From assembly GCF_004785645.1 (NCBI RefSeq), contig NZ_SRPE01000005.1, forward strand, positions 124,001 through 188,000: a stretch of DNA of 64,000 nt. The letters run 5' to 3'. Under the pieces are notes generated by a model that searched no databases, was not told the DNA's origin, and saw only the letters and a program-made list of their open reading frames with translations. Source of the DNA: Empedobacter tilapiae (lineage in GTDB: Bacteria > Bacteroidota > Bacteroidia > Flavobacteriales > Weeksellaceae). The position numbers and the translations under genes were made by a program. Positions 34,338-45,053 of the stretch are shown here, in pieces. Each line of letters starts with the position of its first letter. Within the stretch, counting starts at the first letter, position 1.

Positions 34338-36362
34338 TTAGAAAATAACAATTTTAGCTGTATTTGACTTTCCTAATTTATCAATTGTTTTGATGATATA
34401 AATTCCTTTATTCCATCCATTTGTAAAAATAGTTTTAACCGTATTTCCATTAGAAATTAATTTCCCATCTATACTATACACTTGATATGTTTGATAATCA
34501 TAATCTATTCGAATTTCTTTGATATTGTTTAGATATTTGATTGATTGATTATTCTTTGTTACATCATTCACTGCTAGAGTTTCTAAAGGCAATTTATAAA
34601 ACTCAGTTAAATATGATGTTGCACTATAATCTGATCCATAATACGTATATATACGATCAATTTTCCCTTTTCTATTTGACAAGTAGCCAGATCCTGTAAC
34701 ATTTCCTTTTTCTGTACGACCTCCAAACAAAGCTACCAAATTATTCTCATCTTGTGCAATTGCATATGTATTGGCTACTTTGTTATTTATTTTATCTTGA
34801 TATGCATAAATATATTCTATTTTATCATCAGAATTTATGATATAAGGATTTAAAGTTGCAGATGTCAAGAATGGCGAAAAATTTTCTGTTTTATTAGAAA
34901 TTGGTAATCTAATTTTCTTAACTTCTTTTCCTTTTGGATCATAATGCTTTACAATTCCGTATGCATTTTCTCCTTCTAATTCACCAAAATTTAATCCAAA
35001 TAAATAATTGTATGAATTATCATTGGTAATACGATTAAAATTTAAAGACAATAAATCTTCATTATGTAAAGCCGAGAAATCATAAACCAAATCAAATTCT
35101 GGTAAATTATAAATTTTGATATTCGAAATTCCTTCTTTACCTCCAACAAGCATTGCTACTTGATCTTTCTGATTAGGTAATTCTTGTAAAGTAACTCCTA
35201 TCTCTGCGCCTGCATTTACAATCTCTTCCTCTAATTTTTTTATTATAACACCATCTTCATTAACAACATAATAATTATACCACTCACTATCTAAGATCAT
35301 ATTATAAAAATATGTTCCATAAAGAAACTCTATTTTACTATCTGTATTAAAAGTAGTTTGTGTAATATCGTATTTATCATCATTATAAAACATCCCATAA
35401 GTTACCATTGGAATTGTATATGGATTCTCTTGATCAAATCCAATTACAGGTAATTTATATGTTTTTTCGATAGTAAATGTATCGTAGTTAATGAAATCCA
35501 TAGCATATTTTGCTTTTTCATTAAACTCCATTGTATTATTATCTACTAATCTTTCTGTGTAATGATTGAAAACAATATAATCTTTTCCGTTTAAATTTTT
35601 ATGAACAATTGGGATACCTGCAAAATAATTAACCAAATCAGCATTTATCGTAACCTGTTTGTTATTAGCTGAATTATTTAAATCGATTTTATTTAAAAAA
35701 TATTCTGCATTAGTATCTCCGTAAGTAAATATGTTTGTTTTCCCTTTAGAATCAACAATAATCTCTGCTCCAGCAGATTCAACTTTCGAAATAATTTCTC
35801 CTGTTTCGCTTACAAACCAAATTGCGTGTTTTTGAAAATCAGGACCTTGTCCTCCTTCAAAATAATGCACATAAATTGGAATAATTAATTTATTATTGTT
35901 ATCTAATACTTTAGAAGAAAAATTACTTACAACTTGTACCCTATTCGCTGTTTCAGGAATATCTATCTTAAATTGCTTATCAATTTTTAAATCATCTGTA
36001 TACAATGTGAACGCAAAATATGCACCTGCTTTGAATTTATATTCTGCTCCGAAGAATAGTGTTTCACCATTATCTACATTATTTGCATATCCCCAACCTT
36101 GTATGTCAATAGTAGCAAAAGGTTTCAAATCATCTGCTGATTTATTAAATGAACTTCCTGCTGTAGATTCTAAAGCTTCCGAAGGAGAGCTAAACATTTT
36201 AGCTTTATTATATGAAACAAGGTCAAATTTTTTATTTAGTTTGTCCTCATTATTATTAGAAACTCTCTCAATAAGATTTTTTGAGCTTTTATCAAAAATA
36301 GTTTGAGCATAAGTTGAACTTATTCCAAAAAGTGTAGCTAAAAGTATAAAAGTTTTTTTCAT
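34338..36362 (-). CDS. Secreted protein with T9SS type A C-terminal sorting domain
   Basis: The start is placed at 36362 (MKKTFILLATLFGISSTYAQ), which gives a clean signal peptide; the ATG seven codons upstream would add a non-signal stretch. The 674-residue protein has a large beta-rich middle without any domain I recognise. The C-terminal 75 residues are a type A sorting domain: NIKEIRIDYDYQTYQVYSID, GKLISNG, GWNKGIYIIKTIDKLGKSNT and AKIVIF. It should pass the outer membrane through the Por/T9SS machinery and be attached or released there. No T9SS component gene is in the window. Confidence 0.82.
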   Translation of the reverse strand: MKKTFILLATLFGISSTYAQTIFDKSSKNLIERVSNNNEDKLNKKFDLVSYNKAKMFSSPSEALESTAGSSFNKSADDLKPFATIDIQGWGYANNVDNGETLFFGAEYKFKAGAYFAFTLYTDDLKIDKQFKIDIPETANRVQVVSNFSSKVLDNNNKLIIPIYVHYFEGGQGPDFQKHAIWFVSETGEIISKVESAGAEIIVDSKGKTNIFTYGDTNAEYFLNKIDLNNSANNKQVTINADLVNYFAGIPIVHKNLNGKDYIVFNHYTERLVDNNTMEFNEKAKYAMDFINYDTFTIEKTYKLPVIGFDQENPYTIPMVTYGMFYNDDKYDITQTTFNTDSKIEFLYGTYFYNMILDSEWYNYYVVNEDGVIIKKLEEEIVNAGAEIGVTLQELPNQKDQVAMLVGGKEGISNIKIYNLPEFDLVYDFSALHNEDLLSLNFNRITNDNSYNYLFGLNFGELEGENAYGIVKHYDPKGKEVKKIRLPISNKTENFSPFLTSATLNPYIINSDDKIEYIYAYQDKINNKVANTYAIAQDENNLVALFGGRTEKGNVTGSGYLSNRKGKIDRIYTYYGSDYSATSYLTEFYKLPLETLAVNDVTKNNQSIKYLNNIKEIRIDYDYQTYQVYSIDGKLISNGNTVKTIFTNGWNKGIYIIKTIDKLGKSNTAKIVIF

Positions 36363-36520
36363 ATGATGTGTTATTTTTATCAAATGAAAAAAACTTTTGT
36401 TACAAATAAAATTTATATAAGTTTAATAACAATGAATTTTACTTAAATTCATTAACCGCAAAAACAAACATAAAACATTGTTTTACATTTAATTAAATTT
36501 CAACATTTAAGAAACTTATA

Positions 36521-37585
36521 TTAATTTCCTTTTTTATATTTTATATAAATTTTCCGAAAAAATAAAATTAATAATATAAAAATTAATGAAATTGGCATCC
36601 ATAATTTTGTTAATTTCATAACTAGATTCTCATCTTTGTGTAATAAATAATCCAAACTTTTTTCCTGAGTTTTCAAAAACTTTTTCTCTAATGGAATATT
36701 TGTTTTATTTACAAGATCTGTATATCTCTTATAAGCTTCAAAGTCTTTTAATTCATAATAATTTTGAGCTAATAATTTATATATAAGGTTACTAACTTGT
36801 AATGATTCTGAGGACTGAAGATTCTTTAAAACATCATTCAATAATTTATTCGAGTTTTTATAATCTTTTTCATATTGGTAAACTCTAGCTAAGCTAATTT
36901 TAGCCGATTGATCATATTCTTCTAATTTATTTCTATTGATAACTTCCATCGCTTCATTTAAGTAAATTTTAGCAGAATCTAGAATGTTTTTATCAATCAA
37001 ACAATTTGATTTTTCGATATAAACAAGAGCCAAGTTATTCAAAATTGATTGATTACTTTCTGAATTTTTATATTCTTTGATAGCTTTATTATAATATTTT
37101 AATGCAAAATCGCAATCCAAATCATCTTTATAACCATTTCCTTTTATTGCATAGATATTACCCAAATACATCGCTTTTTTTTCATCAGGAAATGTATTTG
37201 ATGAAATTAACTTCACAGATTGATCTAGATATTCTCTTGATTGTGTATTAAATCCATAACCTTGAAATAATTCGCCTAATCTGCCCAAGATACGAGCTTC
37301 ATTAAAAACATCTTTTTCCTTCTTTACATAATCATATGTTTCATATGCATATTTAAGCGCATTGTAACTATCATCTAATGACGTATAAGCATTTGTCTTT
37401 ATTAATCTTGCCGTTATTTGATCATTTTTATCAGTCGATTTTTTGATAATTCTATCTGCAATTTCAATTGCTTTCTTAGGATTAAAATAAACATAATCAT
37501 AAGCTATTCTAGTACTATCTACTTTCTGCGCAAATAAAACTTGAATAGTGGATAATAATAAAAAACAGAATAATCTAATCTTCAT
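36521..37585 (-). CDS. TPR protein with C-terminal transmembrane helix
   Basis: A 354-residue protein. The signal peptide is about residues 1-19 (MKIRLFCFLLLSTIQVLFAQ). Tetratricopeptide-like helical pairs fill about residues 25-310, for example FDALKYYNKAIKEYKNSE-like and YLNEAMEVINRNKLEEYDQ segments. One transmembrane helix (PISLIFILLILFF) lies around 328-342 with a short basic tail. It overlaps the AraC-type gene by 11 bp. In Bacteroidota, TPR, a membrane helix and an AraC HTH are often on one polypeptide; here an HTH-free partner follows the regulator. It is probably a periplasmic sensor subunit. Confidence 0.72.
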   Translation of the reverse strand: MKIRLFCFLLLSTIQVLFAQKVDSTRIAYDYVYFNPKKAIEIADRIIKKSTDKNDQITARLIKTNAYTSLDDSYNALKYAYETYDYVKKEKDVFNEARILGRLGELFQGYGFNTQSREYLDQSVKLISSNTFPDEKKAMYLGNIYAIKGNGYKDDLDCDFALKYYNKAIKEYKNSESNQSILNNLALVYIEKSNCLIDKNILDSAKIYLNEAMEVINRNKLEEYDQSAKISLARVYQYEKDYKNSNKLLNDVLKNLQSSESLQVSNLIYKLLAQNYYELKDFEAYKRYTDLVNKTNIPLEKKFLKTQEKSLDYLLHKDENLVMKLTKLWMPISLIFILLILFFRKIYIKYKKGN

Positions 37586-38771
37586 TTTCAGTCATTTTTT
37601 TGATAAAAACAGAAGGTGTTGTTCCAGTAACTAATTTGAAAAAAGTCGTAAAACTACTTTGAGATGCAAAACCACTCAATGTAGCTAGATGACTAACTTT
37701 ATATAAACGGAACTTTTTATCTTCTTTTAAACATTTTATAATATACTCTATCCGCAATTCATTTATATAATTATTAAAGCTTTTTTGTTTTACATTATTT
37801 AAAATAGAAGATAAGTATTTTACATTTGTATCAAGTTCTTTTGCGAGTGTAGTTATAGTAATATTCTGATTTAAAAAACCTTTATTTTTCTCGAAAGTTT
37901 CCAATTTTATTAAAATTTCATTTTCTACTTTATCCGAAATCAAATTAGTCTTGATTGTATTTACTTTCTTTTTATAAAAGATAAGACACACAATAAATCC
38001 AAGAAGAATTACACTAAATATGATAGATAAAGTTTGAATATTTTTATCTTCTTTATCTATTCTTAGCTTATTTTGTTCTAATAATTTATTAACAAGATGA
38101 TTACGAGCGCTCCTTTTTTCTACATTCAATCTCTCATTAAGAGAAGTTAATTGTGAATTATAGTCGGCAAATTTTTCAAGAGAATTAGTTGTCAAATAAT
38201 ATGTTTTGAGCCTTTTTAAGAATATAAATCGCTCTACATCATTCGTTGTCTTGTTCAAACTATCTATAACAACATTAGCATTAAGTTCTGACTGAATCTG
38301 ATTTTTTGTATTTGAATAAACAGAAAGATCTTTACGTAAGTCTAAAAACTTATGGTGAATACTATTCAGCCACTTTTCGTCTTTAGATTTCACTTTTTTA
38401 TATAATTTTTCAGAATAATCCTTAAACCCTAAATAACTAGCTAGATCAGAACCAATTATATAATATTTATCTTTAATTTCTGTATTATCTAATTCTTCTA
38501 CTTCTGACTGAATTCCAAAGTAAATATCCAATGCTTCAATGTCTTTGGAAACAAAAACTTTGATTTTGATCAAATCAAGTTCATAATTTATCTTTTGCTC
38601 AGGATTTTTTGCATTATTAATAAGGTATTCATAAATCTTAATGCTTTTCCCATTGTCTTTTCTAATTTGCTGAATAGCTTCTTGATAAAAAGTATTATTT
38701 TCATCAACACTTTGCGAAAAACAAAAGATCGAAAAAGAAAATACCAACAAAAAAAAACATTCGAATTTCAT
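37575..38771 (-). CDS. Membrane-anchored AraC-family transcriptional regulator
   Basis: A 398-residue protein with a signal-like N-terminus (residues 1-20), a helical TPR-like periplasmic region (about 25-240), one transmembrane helix at about 247-266 (QTLSIIFSVILLGFIVCLIF), and a cytoplasmic C-terminal AraC/XylS DNA-binding domain (about 300-393). Family marks in the domain include LAKELDTNVKYLSSILN and SHLATLSGFASQSSFTTFFK. It could sense a periplasmic signal and act directly on DNA from the membrane. A 14-bp palindrome lies 3 bp upstream of its start codon. Targets are unknown. Confidence 0.82.
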   Translation of the reverse strand: MKFECFFLLVFSFSIFCFSQSVDENNTFYQEAIQQIRKDNGKSIKIYEYLINNAKNPEQKINYELDLIKIKVFVSKDIEALDIYFGIQSEVEELDNTEIKDKYYIIGSDLASYLGFKDYSEKLYKKVKSKDEKWLNSIHHKFLDLRKDLSVYSNTKNQIQSELNANVVIDSLNKTTNDVERFIFLKRLKTYYLTTNSLEKFADYNSQLTSLNERLNVEKRSARNHLVNKLLEQNKLRIDKEDKNIQTLSIIFSVILLGFIVCLIFYKKKVNTIKTNLISDKVENEILIKLETFEKNKGFLNQNITITTLAKELDTNVKYLSSILNNVKQKSFNNYINELRIEYIIKCLKEDKKFRLYKVSHLATLSGFASQSSFTTFFKLVTGTTPSVFIKKMTENED

Positions 38772-38774
38772 TAT

Positions 38775-38788
38775 AACTAAGCTTAGTT
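38775..38788. promoter_or_regulatory. Perfect 14-bp palindrome at the AraC gene start
   Basis: AACTAAGCTTAGTT is a perfect palindrome 3 bp upstream of the start codon of the membrane-anchored AraC-type regulator. It could be an operator for autoregulation or fold over the ribosome-binding region. A chance palindrome in AT-rich DNA cannot be excluded. Confidence 0.35.
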
Positions 38789-38800
38789 GTAAAAATAAAA

Positions 38801-38823
38801 AAACTCTGATTACATCAGAGTTT
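38801..38823 (-). terminator. Terminator downstream of the E2 acyltransferase gene
   Basis: A 9-bp inverted repeat AAACTCTGA/TCAGAGTTT with a 5-nt loop has T-runs on both sides. On the minus strand it ends the acyltransferase transcript before the AraC gene. Confidence 0.8.
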
Positions 38824-38860
38824 TTAGAATATATAATTTATATTTTTTAACGATTTCACA

Positions 38861-40180
38861 TTATATTGGGGTATTCATATCAAATGCCTCAAGATATTCG
38901 GCAACACGTTTTACAAACATTCCTCCTAACGCACCATCAACAACACGATGATCGTATGCATGAGATAAGTACATTTTGTGACGAATTGCTATCATATCTC
39001 CTTGCGGAGTTTCGATAACTGCAGGTTTTTTCACGATTGCCCCAACAGCCAAAATAGCCACTTGTGGTTGAGGAATAATTGGTGTTCCCAAAGTATTTCC
39101 GAAAGAACCAATATTTGTAATCGTATACGTTCCTCCTTGAATTTCTACTGGTTTCAATTTATTGTTACGTGCACGATTTGCTAAATCATTAACTTGAGAA
39201 GCTAAACCTGCTAAATTAAATTGATCTGCATTTTTTATTACAGGAACAATTAAATTTCCACTTGGTAAAGCTGCCGCCATTCCAATATTTATATTTTTCT
39301 TTTTGATGATTTTATCTCCATCAACAGAAACATTAATCATTGGGAAATCTTGAATTGCTTTTGCAACAGCTTCAATGAAAATCGGCATGAAGGTAATTTT
39401 CTCACCATGCTTCTTTTGAAACTCATTTTTATTTTTATCTCTCCACAACACAATATTCGTCATATCAACTTCTACGAAAGATGTTACGTGAGGAGCTATT
39501 TGTTTTGCTTGTAGCATATTTTGCGCAATAATTTTACGCATTCTATCCATTTCGATAATTTCATCACCTTCACCAACAGAAATTGGCGCAGATTGTACTT
39601 GTGGTGCTTGAGGTTGAGCAACTGTTGCAGCAACAGAAGTCGTAGCAACTGTTTTCGCTGGTTGATTACCTCTATTTTTAACGAAATTTAAAATATCATC
39701 TTTCGTTACACGTCCGTCTTTTCCAGAACCTAAAATTTGATCTAACTCAGCCTGAGAAATACCTTCTTCTTTCGCAATAGATTTTACTAAAGGAGAATAA
39801 AATTTATCATCAGACGAAGTAATAATCGTTTCAGTTTTGATTGTTGCAACTTCAGCCTCGATAGATTTTGCAGCATCAGCAATTTCCTGATCGCTATTTG
39901 TATCTACTTCTTCTGCCGAATCAGCTTGTTCTACAACTCCATCAACAGACAAAATTGCGATAGGCTCACCTACTTTTGCAATTCCATCTACCGGAACTAA
40001 GATTTCTTTTAAAACTCCCGCTACTGGCGAAGGAACATCAGAATCTACTTTATCAGTTGCGATTTCTACAACCGATTCATCTTCAGCAATTGAATCACCA
40101 ATATTCTTGATCCAATTTGTTACAGTAGCTTCCATTACACCTTCTCCCATAGAAGGTAGAATTAATTTATAGTCAGACAT
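38861..40180 (-). CDS. 2-oxo acid dehydrogenase complex E2 (dihydrolipoyl acyltransferase)
   Basis: The start at 40180 (MSDYKLILPSMGEGVMEATV) is chosen over an ATG 8 codons upstream because the lipoyl domain begins at once and a -7 box lies at 40202-40209. The 439 residues hold a lipoyl domain with Lys44 in ATDKVDSDVPSP, an acidic linker, a peripheral-subunit binding domain (YSPLVKSIAKEEGISQAELD), an Ala/Pro-rich linker and the catalytic domain with DHRVVDGALGG. It moves the acyl group from E1 to CoA. No E1 or E3 gene is nearby; branched-chain, succinyl or pyruvate specificity cannot be fixed. Confidence 0.9.
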   Translation of the reverse strand: MSDYKLILPSMGEGVMEATVTNWIKNIGDSIAEDESVVEIATDKVDSDVPSPVAGVLKEILVPVDGIAKVGEPIAILSVDGVVEQADSAEEVDTNSDQEIADAAKSIEAEVATIKTETIITSSDDKFYSPLVKSIAKEEGISQAELDQILGSGKDGRVTKDDILNFVKNRGNQPAKTVATTSVAATVAQPQAPQVQSAPISVGEGDEIIEMDRMRKIIAQNMLQAKQIAPHVTSFVEVDMTNIVLWRDKNKNEFQKKHGEKITFMPIFIEAVAKAIQDFPMINVSVDGDKIIKKKNINIGMAAALPSGNLIVPVIKNADQFNLAGLASQVNDLANRARNNKLKPVEIQGGTYTITNIGSFGNTLGTPIIPQPQVAILAVGAIVKKPAVIETPQGDMIAIRHKMYLSHAYDHRVVDGALGGMFVKRVAEYLEAFDMNTPI

Positions 40181-40201
40181 TCTTGTGTTATTTGCTAAAT
40201 A

Positions 40202-40209
40202 CAAATCTA
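40202..40209 (-). promoter_or_regulatory. -7 box for the E2 acyltransferase gene
   Basis: The minus strand reads TAGATTTG (TAnnTTTG), 21 bp upstream of the ATG at 40180. Transcription starting a few bases downstream would exclude the longer start at 40204. The surrounding gap between this gene and DUF3467 (about 230 bp) contains only this box and the terminator at 40367-40390. Confidence 0.5.
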
Positions 40210-40366
40210 AACATTTTTTCGATTCAAAAAAATACTGTAAACAAGTTTAATCTATTTTAATTTTATCATATTAATAATATTAATTAAATATATTACGAAT
40301 ATCATAACACACTAAGAGTTTCTAAAGTTAATATTATCAATTTAATAGTTTTAGCCAATAAAAAAA

Positions 40367-40390
40367 TCCCCCAATATAAGATTGAGGGAC
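40367..40390 (-). terminator. Terminator of the rpoBC-DUF3467 operon
   Basis: An inverted repeat TCCCCCAAT/ATTGAGGGA, with one mismatch and a 5-nt loop, is followed on the minus strand by a run of seven T. It lies 23 bp after the DUF3467 stop codon. Confidence 0.8.
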
Positions 40391-40413
40391 TTTTGAAATA
40401 TTAAGAATGATTC

Positions 40414-40707
40414 TTAAGCTTCGTAAGTTGCAGTACCGTTGTTTACTTGAGGTTCTTTGATTTCACCAAAGTTTTTCTCGAAGTTTGTTACGTTTTCTGC
40501 TAACGATTGAGATAATTGTTTTGCTTGTAATGGAGACAAAATAATTCTTGATTTTACTGATGGTCTAGCACCTGGTAAAAATTGAACGAAATCTACAACG
40601 AACTCAGATGGTGAGTGGTTGATGATTGCTCCTGTAGCATAAACACCTTGAGCTACTAATTCGTTTAACTCAATGTTTAATCCTTCGTTTTGTTGATTTT
40701 CTGACAT
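40414..40707 (-). CDS. DUF3467 domain protein
   Basis: A 97-residue protein with the DUF3467 pattern: LNIELNELVAQGVYATGAII, NHSPSEFVVDFVQFLPG and VKSRIILSPLQAKQLSQSL. The start codon overlaps the rpoC stop by one base, so it is translationally coupled to RNA polymerase. This small protein follows rpoC in many Flavobacteriia. Its function is unknown; association with transcription is inferred from position only. No signal or membrane helix is present. Confidence 0.88.
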   Translation of the reverse strand: MSENQQNEGLNIELNELVAQGVYATGAIINHSPSEFVVDFVQFLPGARPSVKSRIILSPLQAKQLSQSLAENVTNFEKNFGEIKEPQVNNGTATYEA

Positions 40708-43700
40708 TATAATTCTTGTTTTGCGTTTATTAATTCCTCGTATTCACGGTTAGATCCTACGATGATGTTTTGATACTCTTTTAATCCAGTTCCAGCAGGA
40801 ATTAAGTGTCCAACAATTACATTTTCTTTTAATCCTACTAAACCATCTACTTTACCAGCTACAGCTGCTTCGTTAAGAACTTTTGTAGTTTCCTGGAACG
40901 ATGCCGCAGACATGAAAGATTTAGTTTGTAAAGACGCTCTTGTAATACCTTGTAAAACTGCTTCTGCCGTTGCAGGTAAAGCCTCACGAGCTGTTACTAA
41001 GTTTTTGTCTTCACGTTTTAATTTAGAGTTTTCGTCACGTAATTCGCGAACTGTGATGATTTGTCCTGCACTTAATGTGTCAGAATCACCAGCATCTTCT
41101 ACGACTTTCATTCCGAATAAACGATCGTTTTCTTGCATGAAATCGTCTTTGTGCTCTAAACTATCTTCTAAGAATCTTGAATCTCCTGAGTCTACAATAC
41201 GAACTTTACGTAACATTTGACGTACGATAATTTCGAAGTGTTTGTCATCAATTTTTACCCCTTGTAAACGGTATACATCCTGAATCTCGTTTACTAAGTA
41301 TTCTTGAACCGCTGTTGGTCCTAAGATTCTTAAAATATCTTCTGGTGTAATTGCTCCATCTGATAAAGGCTCACCTGCACGTACAAAGTCATTTTCTTGA
41401 ACTAAGATTTGTGCTGATAATTTAACTAAATAACGACGGATTTCACCATTTTTAGATTCAACGATGATTTCGCGGTTACCACGTTTTATTTTACCGAAAG
41501 ATACAACTCCATCCATTTCACAAACAACTGATGGATTAGATGGATTACGAGCCTCTAACAACTCTGTAATACGAGGTAAACCTCCTGTAATATCGCCAGA
41601 TTTAGCTGACTTACGAGGAATCTTAACTAAGATTTTACCTGCATTAATTTTTTCACCATCATTTACCATTAAGTGTGCACCTACTGGTAAGTTGTATGTT
41701 TTTTCTTCACCATCAATCGTGATAACTCTTAACGCTGGAACTAATTTTTTATTACGTGATTCAGAAATAACTTTTTCTTGGAATCCTGTTTGCTCATCAA
41801 TTTCAATTTGATAAGTTACCCCTTGCTCTAATTGTTCGTATTCGATTTTACCAGTAGATTCCGCAATGATTACCCCATTATAAGGATCCCAACTTGCAAT
41901 CTCTTGACCTTTTTGAACTTTAGCTCCATTTTTAACAGATAAAATAGTACCGTAAGCAATGTTAGTTTGTTGACGAACGTTTCCTAATTCATCAATTACT
42001 TTCATCTCTGTAGAACGAGAAACAACTGTATCTACTTTGTTACCTGCATCATCTGTCGATTCAACTGTACGTAAGTCATCAAACTCAACTGTACCGTCAA
42101 CTTTAGCATTAACTGTATTTTGCTCAGAAACGTTACCCGCAGTACCCCCAACGTGGAAAGTACGTAATGTTAACTGTGTACCAGGCTCACCAATAGATTG
42201 TGCAGCAACTACACCAACTGATTCACCTTTCTGAACACCTTTACCTGTAGCTAAGTTACGTCCGTAACATTTAGCACAAATTCCAGTTTTCGCTTCACAT
42301 GTTAATGGAGAACGAACTTCTACATTTTCGATACCTGCAGCTTCTAAAGCTTCACCTATATCTTCTGTGATAATGTTACCAGCTGCAATGATTAACTCAC
42401 CATTATCTGGGTTGTAAATATCATTTAATGAAGTACGACCTAATACGCGAGAAGATAAACTTTCAATAATTTCTTCTTTTTTCTTAAGTGCAGATACTTC
42501 TAAACCTCTTAATGTACCACAATCTTCGTGCATTACGATAACGTCTTGTGCAACGTCAACTAAACGACGAGTCAAGTATCCAGCATCGGCAGTTTTTAAG
42601 GCAGTATCGGCAAGACCTTTACGCGCACCGTGCGAAGAAATAAAGTACTCTAAGATAGACAGACCTTCACGGAAGTTAGAGATAATTGGGTTTTCGATGA
42701 TATCCCCACCAGTAGAACCAGCTTTTTGAGGTTTAGCCATCAATCCACGCATACCTGATAACTGACGAATTTGCTCTTTAGATCCACGCGCTCCAGAATC
42801 AAGCATCATGAATACAGAGTTAAATCCTTGTTGATCTTCTGTCATACGTTTCATTACAATTTCTGTTAATGTTGCGTTTGTTGTTGTCCAAACATCAATA
42901 ACTTGGTTGTAACGTTCGTTATTTGTAATAAGACCCATATTATAGTTCATCTTAATGTTCTCAACTTGGTTGATTGCACCTGAGATAAGGTCTTTCTTTT
43001 GTTCCGGGATTAAGATATCTCCTAATGAGAATGATAAACCACCCTCGAAGGCATTACGGTATCCTAATTGTTTCATATCATCTAAGAAAGCAGCCGTTGT
43101 AGGGAAATCTGTAATCTTGATGATTTTATTAATAATTGTACGTAACGATTTTTTCGTTAATACTTCATTAATATAACCTACTTGTTTCGGAACGATTTGA
43201 TTAAATAACACACGTCCTACTGAAGTTTCGATTAATTGATTTTCTACTAACTCCTCTCCTACACGAATTGTTCCTTTTACACGAATTGGTGCGTTTAAGT
43301 CAACAGCTCCTTCGTTGTATGCAATTTGAACTTCTTCGTCTGAATAGAAAGTTAATCCTTCACCTTTTACTGTAAATTGGTGGTCTGTACGACGAATTTT
43401 CGTCATATAGTAAAGACCTAAAACCATATCCTGAGAAGGTACAGTAATTGGAGAACCATTAGCAGGATTCAAAATATTTTGAGAAGCCAACATTAATAAT
43501 TGTGCTTCTAAAACAGCTTCTGGTCCTAATGGTAAGTGAACGGCCATCTGGTCACCATCGAAATCGGCATTGAAGGCAGTACACACTAATGGATGTAAAC
43601 GAATTGCTTTACCTTCAATTAATTTCGGTTGGAATGCTTGGATACCTAAACGGTGTAACGTAGGGGCACGGTTTAATAAAACTGGGTGACCTTTGATTAC

Positions 43701-44984
43701 ATTTTCTAAAATATCCCAAACAACTGGTTCTTTTCTATCGATAATTTTCTTAGCCGATTTAACTGTTTTCACAATTCCACGTTCGATTAATTTACGAACT
43801 ACGAATGGTTTGTATAACTCAGCTGCCATATCTTTTGGTAAACCACATTCGTGTAATTTAAGTGTTGGTCCAACAACAATTACAGAACGAGCAGAATAAT
43901 CCACACGTTTACCTAATAAGTTTTGACGGAAACGACCTTGTTTACCTTTTAATGAATCAGATAATGATTTTAATGGACGGTTACCATCTGCTTTAACAGC
44001 TGATGCTTTACGCGTGTTATCGAATAATGAATCAACCGCTTCTTGTAACATACGTTTTTCATTACGTAAGATTACTTCTGGCGCTTTGATTTCCATTAAT
44101 CGTTTCAAACGATTATTACGGATAATTACACGACGATATAAATCATTTAAATCTGATGTTGCAAAACGACCACCATCTAATGGAACTAATGGACGTAATT
44201 CTGGTGGAATAACCGGAATAACGCGCATTACCATCCATTCTGGACGGTTTACGTGGTGCATATTTGACTCACGTAACGACTCAACAACTTGTAAACGTTT
44301 TAACGCTTCTGTACGACGTTGTTTAGAAGTTTCGTTATGTGCTTTGTGTCTTAATTCGTAAGATAACTCATCTAAATTGATACGAGATAATAAGTCTTCT
44401 AATGCTTCAGCACCCATTTTCGCAACGAATTTATTAGGATCTGTATCTTCTAGGTATTGATTCTCGATTGGAAGAGTTTCTAAAATATCTAAATACTCTT
44501 CTTCTGATAAGAAATCTAATCTATTTAACTCTTCACCTTCTGGTCCTTTTGCGATACCTGCTTGAATCACTACATATCTTTCGTAGTAAATTACCATGTC
44601 TAATTTCTTAGATGGTAATCCTAAGATGTAACCAATTTTGTTTGGTAATGAACGGAAATACCAAATATGTGCAATTGGCACAACAAGATTGATGTGTCCA
44701 ATACGCTCACGACGAACTTTCTTTTCAGTAACTTCAACCCCACAACGATCACAAACGATACCTTTATAACGGATTCTTTTATATTTTCCGCAGGCACATT
44801 CATAATCTTTTACAGGTCCAAAGATACGCTCACAGAATAACCCGTCACGCTCTGGTTTGTGCGTTCTATAGTTAATCGTTTCAGGTTTTAAAACTTCACC
44901 TTTAGATTCTTGAAGAATCGATTCTGGAGAAGCTAACCCAATACGAATTTTTGAGAATTGACTTGTTTTATTTTTTGTTGACAT
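40707..44984 (-). CDS. rpoC: DNA-directed RNA polymerase beta' subunit
   Basis: A 1425-residue beta' subunit. The N-terminal zinc site has four cysteines in [20 protein letters not shown], the active-site Mg ligands are in [15 protein letters not shown], and the second zinc cluster lies in [20 protein letters not shown]. The trigger-loop region is intact ([18 protein letters not shown]). It is 62 bp downstream of rpoB, with a small hairpin across the rpoB stop codon. The C-terminus overlaps the start of the DUF3467 gene. Confidence 0.98.
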   Translation of the reverse strand: MSTKNKTSQFSKIRIGLASPESILQESKGEVLKPETINYRTHKPERDGLFCERIFGPVKDYECACGKYKRIRYKGIVCDRCGVEVTEKKVRRERIGHINLVVPIAHIWYFRSLPNKIGYILGLPSKKLDMVIYYERYVVIQAGIAKGPEGEELNRLDFLSEEEYLDILETLPIENQYLEDTDPNKFVAKMGAEALEDLLSRINLDELSYELRHKAHNETSKQRRTEALKRLQVVESLRESNMHHVNRPEWMVMRVIPVIPPELRPLVPLDGGRFATSDLNDLYRRVIIRNNRLKRLMEIKAPEVILRNEKRMLQEAVDSLFDNTRKASAVKADGNRPLKSLSDSLKGKQGRFRQNLLGKRVDYSARSVIVVGPTLKLHECGLPKDMAAELYKPFVVRKLIERGIVKTVKSAKKIIDRKEPVVWDILENVIKGHPVLLNRAPTLHRLGIQAFQPKLIEGKAIRLHPLVCTAFNADFDGDQMAVHLPLGPEAVLEAQLLMLASQNILNPANGSPITVPSQDMVLGLYYMTKIRRTDHQFTVKGEGLTFYSDEEVQIAYNEGAVDLNAPIRVKGTIRVGEELVENQLIETSVGRVLFNQIVPKQVGYINEVLTKKSLRTIINKIIKITDFPTTAAFLDDMKQLGYRNAFEGGLSFSLGDILIPEQKKDLISGAINQVENIKMNYNMGLITNNERYNQVIDVWTTTNATLTEIVMKRMTEDQQGFNSVFMMLDSGARGSKEQIRQLSGMRGLMAKPQKAGSTGGDIIENPIISNFREGLSILEYFISSHGARKGLADTALKTADAGYLTRRLVDVAQDVIVMHEDCGTLRGLEVSALKKKEEIIESLSSRVLGRTSLNDIYNPDNGELIIAAGNIITEDIGEALEAAGIENVEVRSPLTCEAKTGICAKCYGRNLATGKGVQKGESVGVVAAQSIGEPGTQLTLRTFHVGGTAGNVSEQNTVNAKVDGTVEFDDLRTVESTDDAGNKVDTVVSRSTEMKVIDELGNVRQQTNIAYGTILSVKNGAKVQKGQEIASWDPYNGVIIAESTGKIEYEQLEQGVTYQIEIDEQTGFQEKVISESRNKKLVPALRVITIDGEEKTYNLPVGAHLMVNDGEKINAGKILVKIPRKSAKSGDITGGLPRITELLEARNPSNPSVVCEMDGVVSFGKIKRGNREIIVESKNGEIRRYLVKLSAQILVQENDFVRAGEPLSDGAITPEDILRILGPTAVQEYLVNEIQDVYRLQGVKIDDKHFEIIVRQMLRKVRIVDSGDSRFLEDSLEHKDDFMQENDRLFGMKVVEDAGDSDTLSAGQIITVRELRDENSKLKREDKNLVTAREALPATAEAVLQGITRASLQTKSFMSAASFQETTKVLNEAAVAGKVDGLVGLKENVIVGHLIPAGTGLKEYQNIIVGSNREYEELINAKQEL

Positions 44985-45027
44985 ATAGAAATGTATCTAA
45001 CAATTATATTATTATAACGAAAAAGGT

Positions 45028-45053
45028 AGAATAATAGGTTTCCCTATTATTCT
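45028..45053 (-). repeat. Hairpin across the rpoB stop codon
   Basis: An 11-bp perfect inverted repeat AGAATAATAGG/CCTATTATTCT with a 4-nt loop overlaps the rpoB stop at 45047-45049. On the minus strand it is followed by ACCTTTTTCG. The spacing to the U-run is longer than in a classical terminator. It may act as a weak pause, a processing site or a 3'-end stabiliser in the rpoB-rpoC message. Confidence 0.5.
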
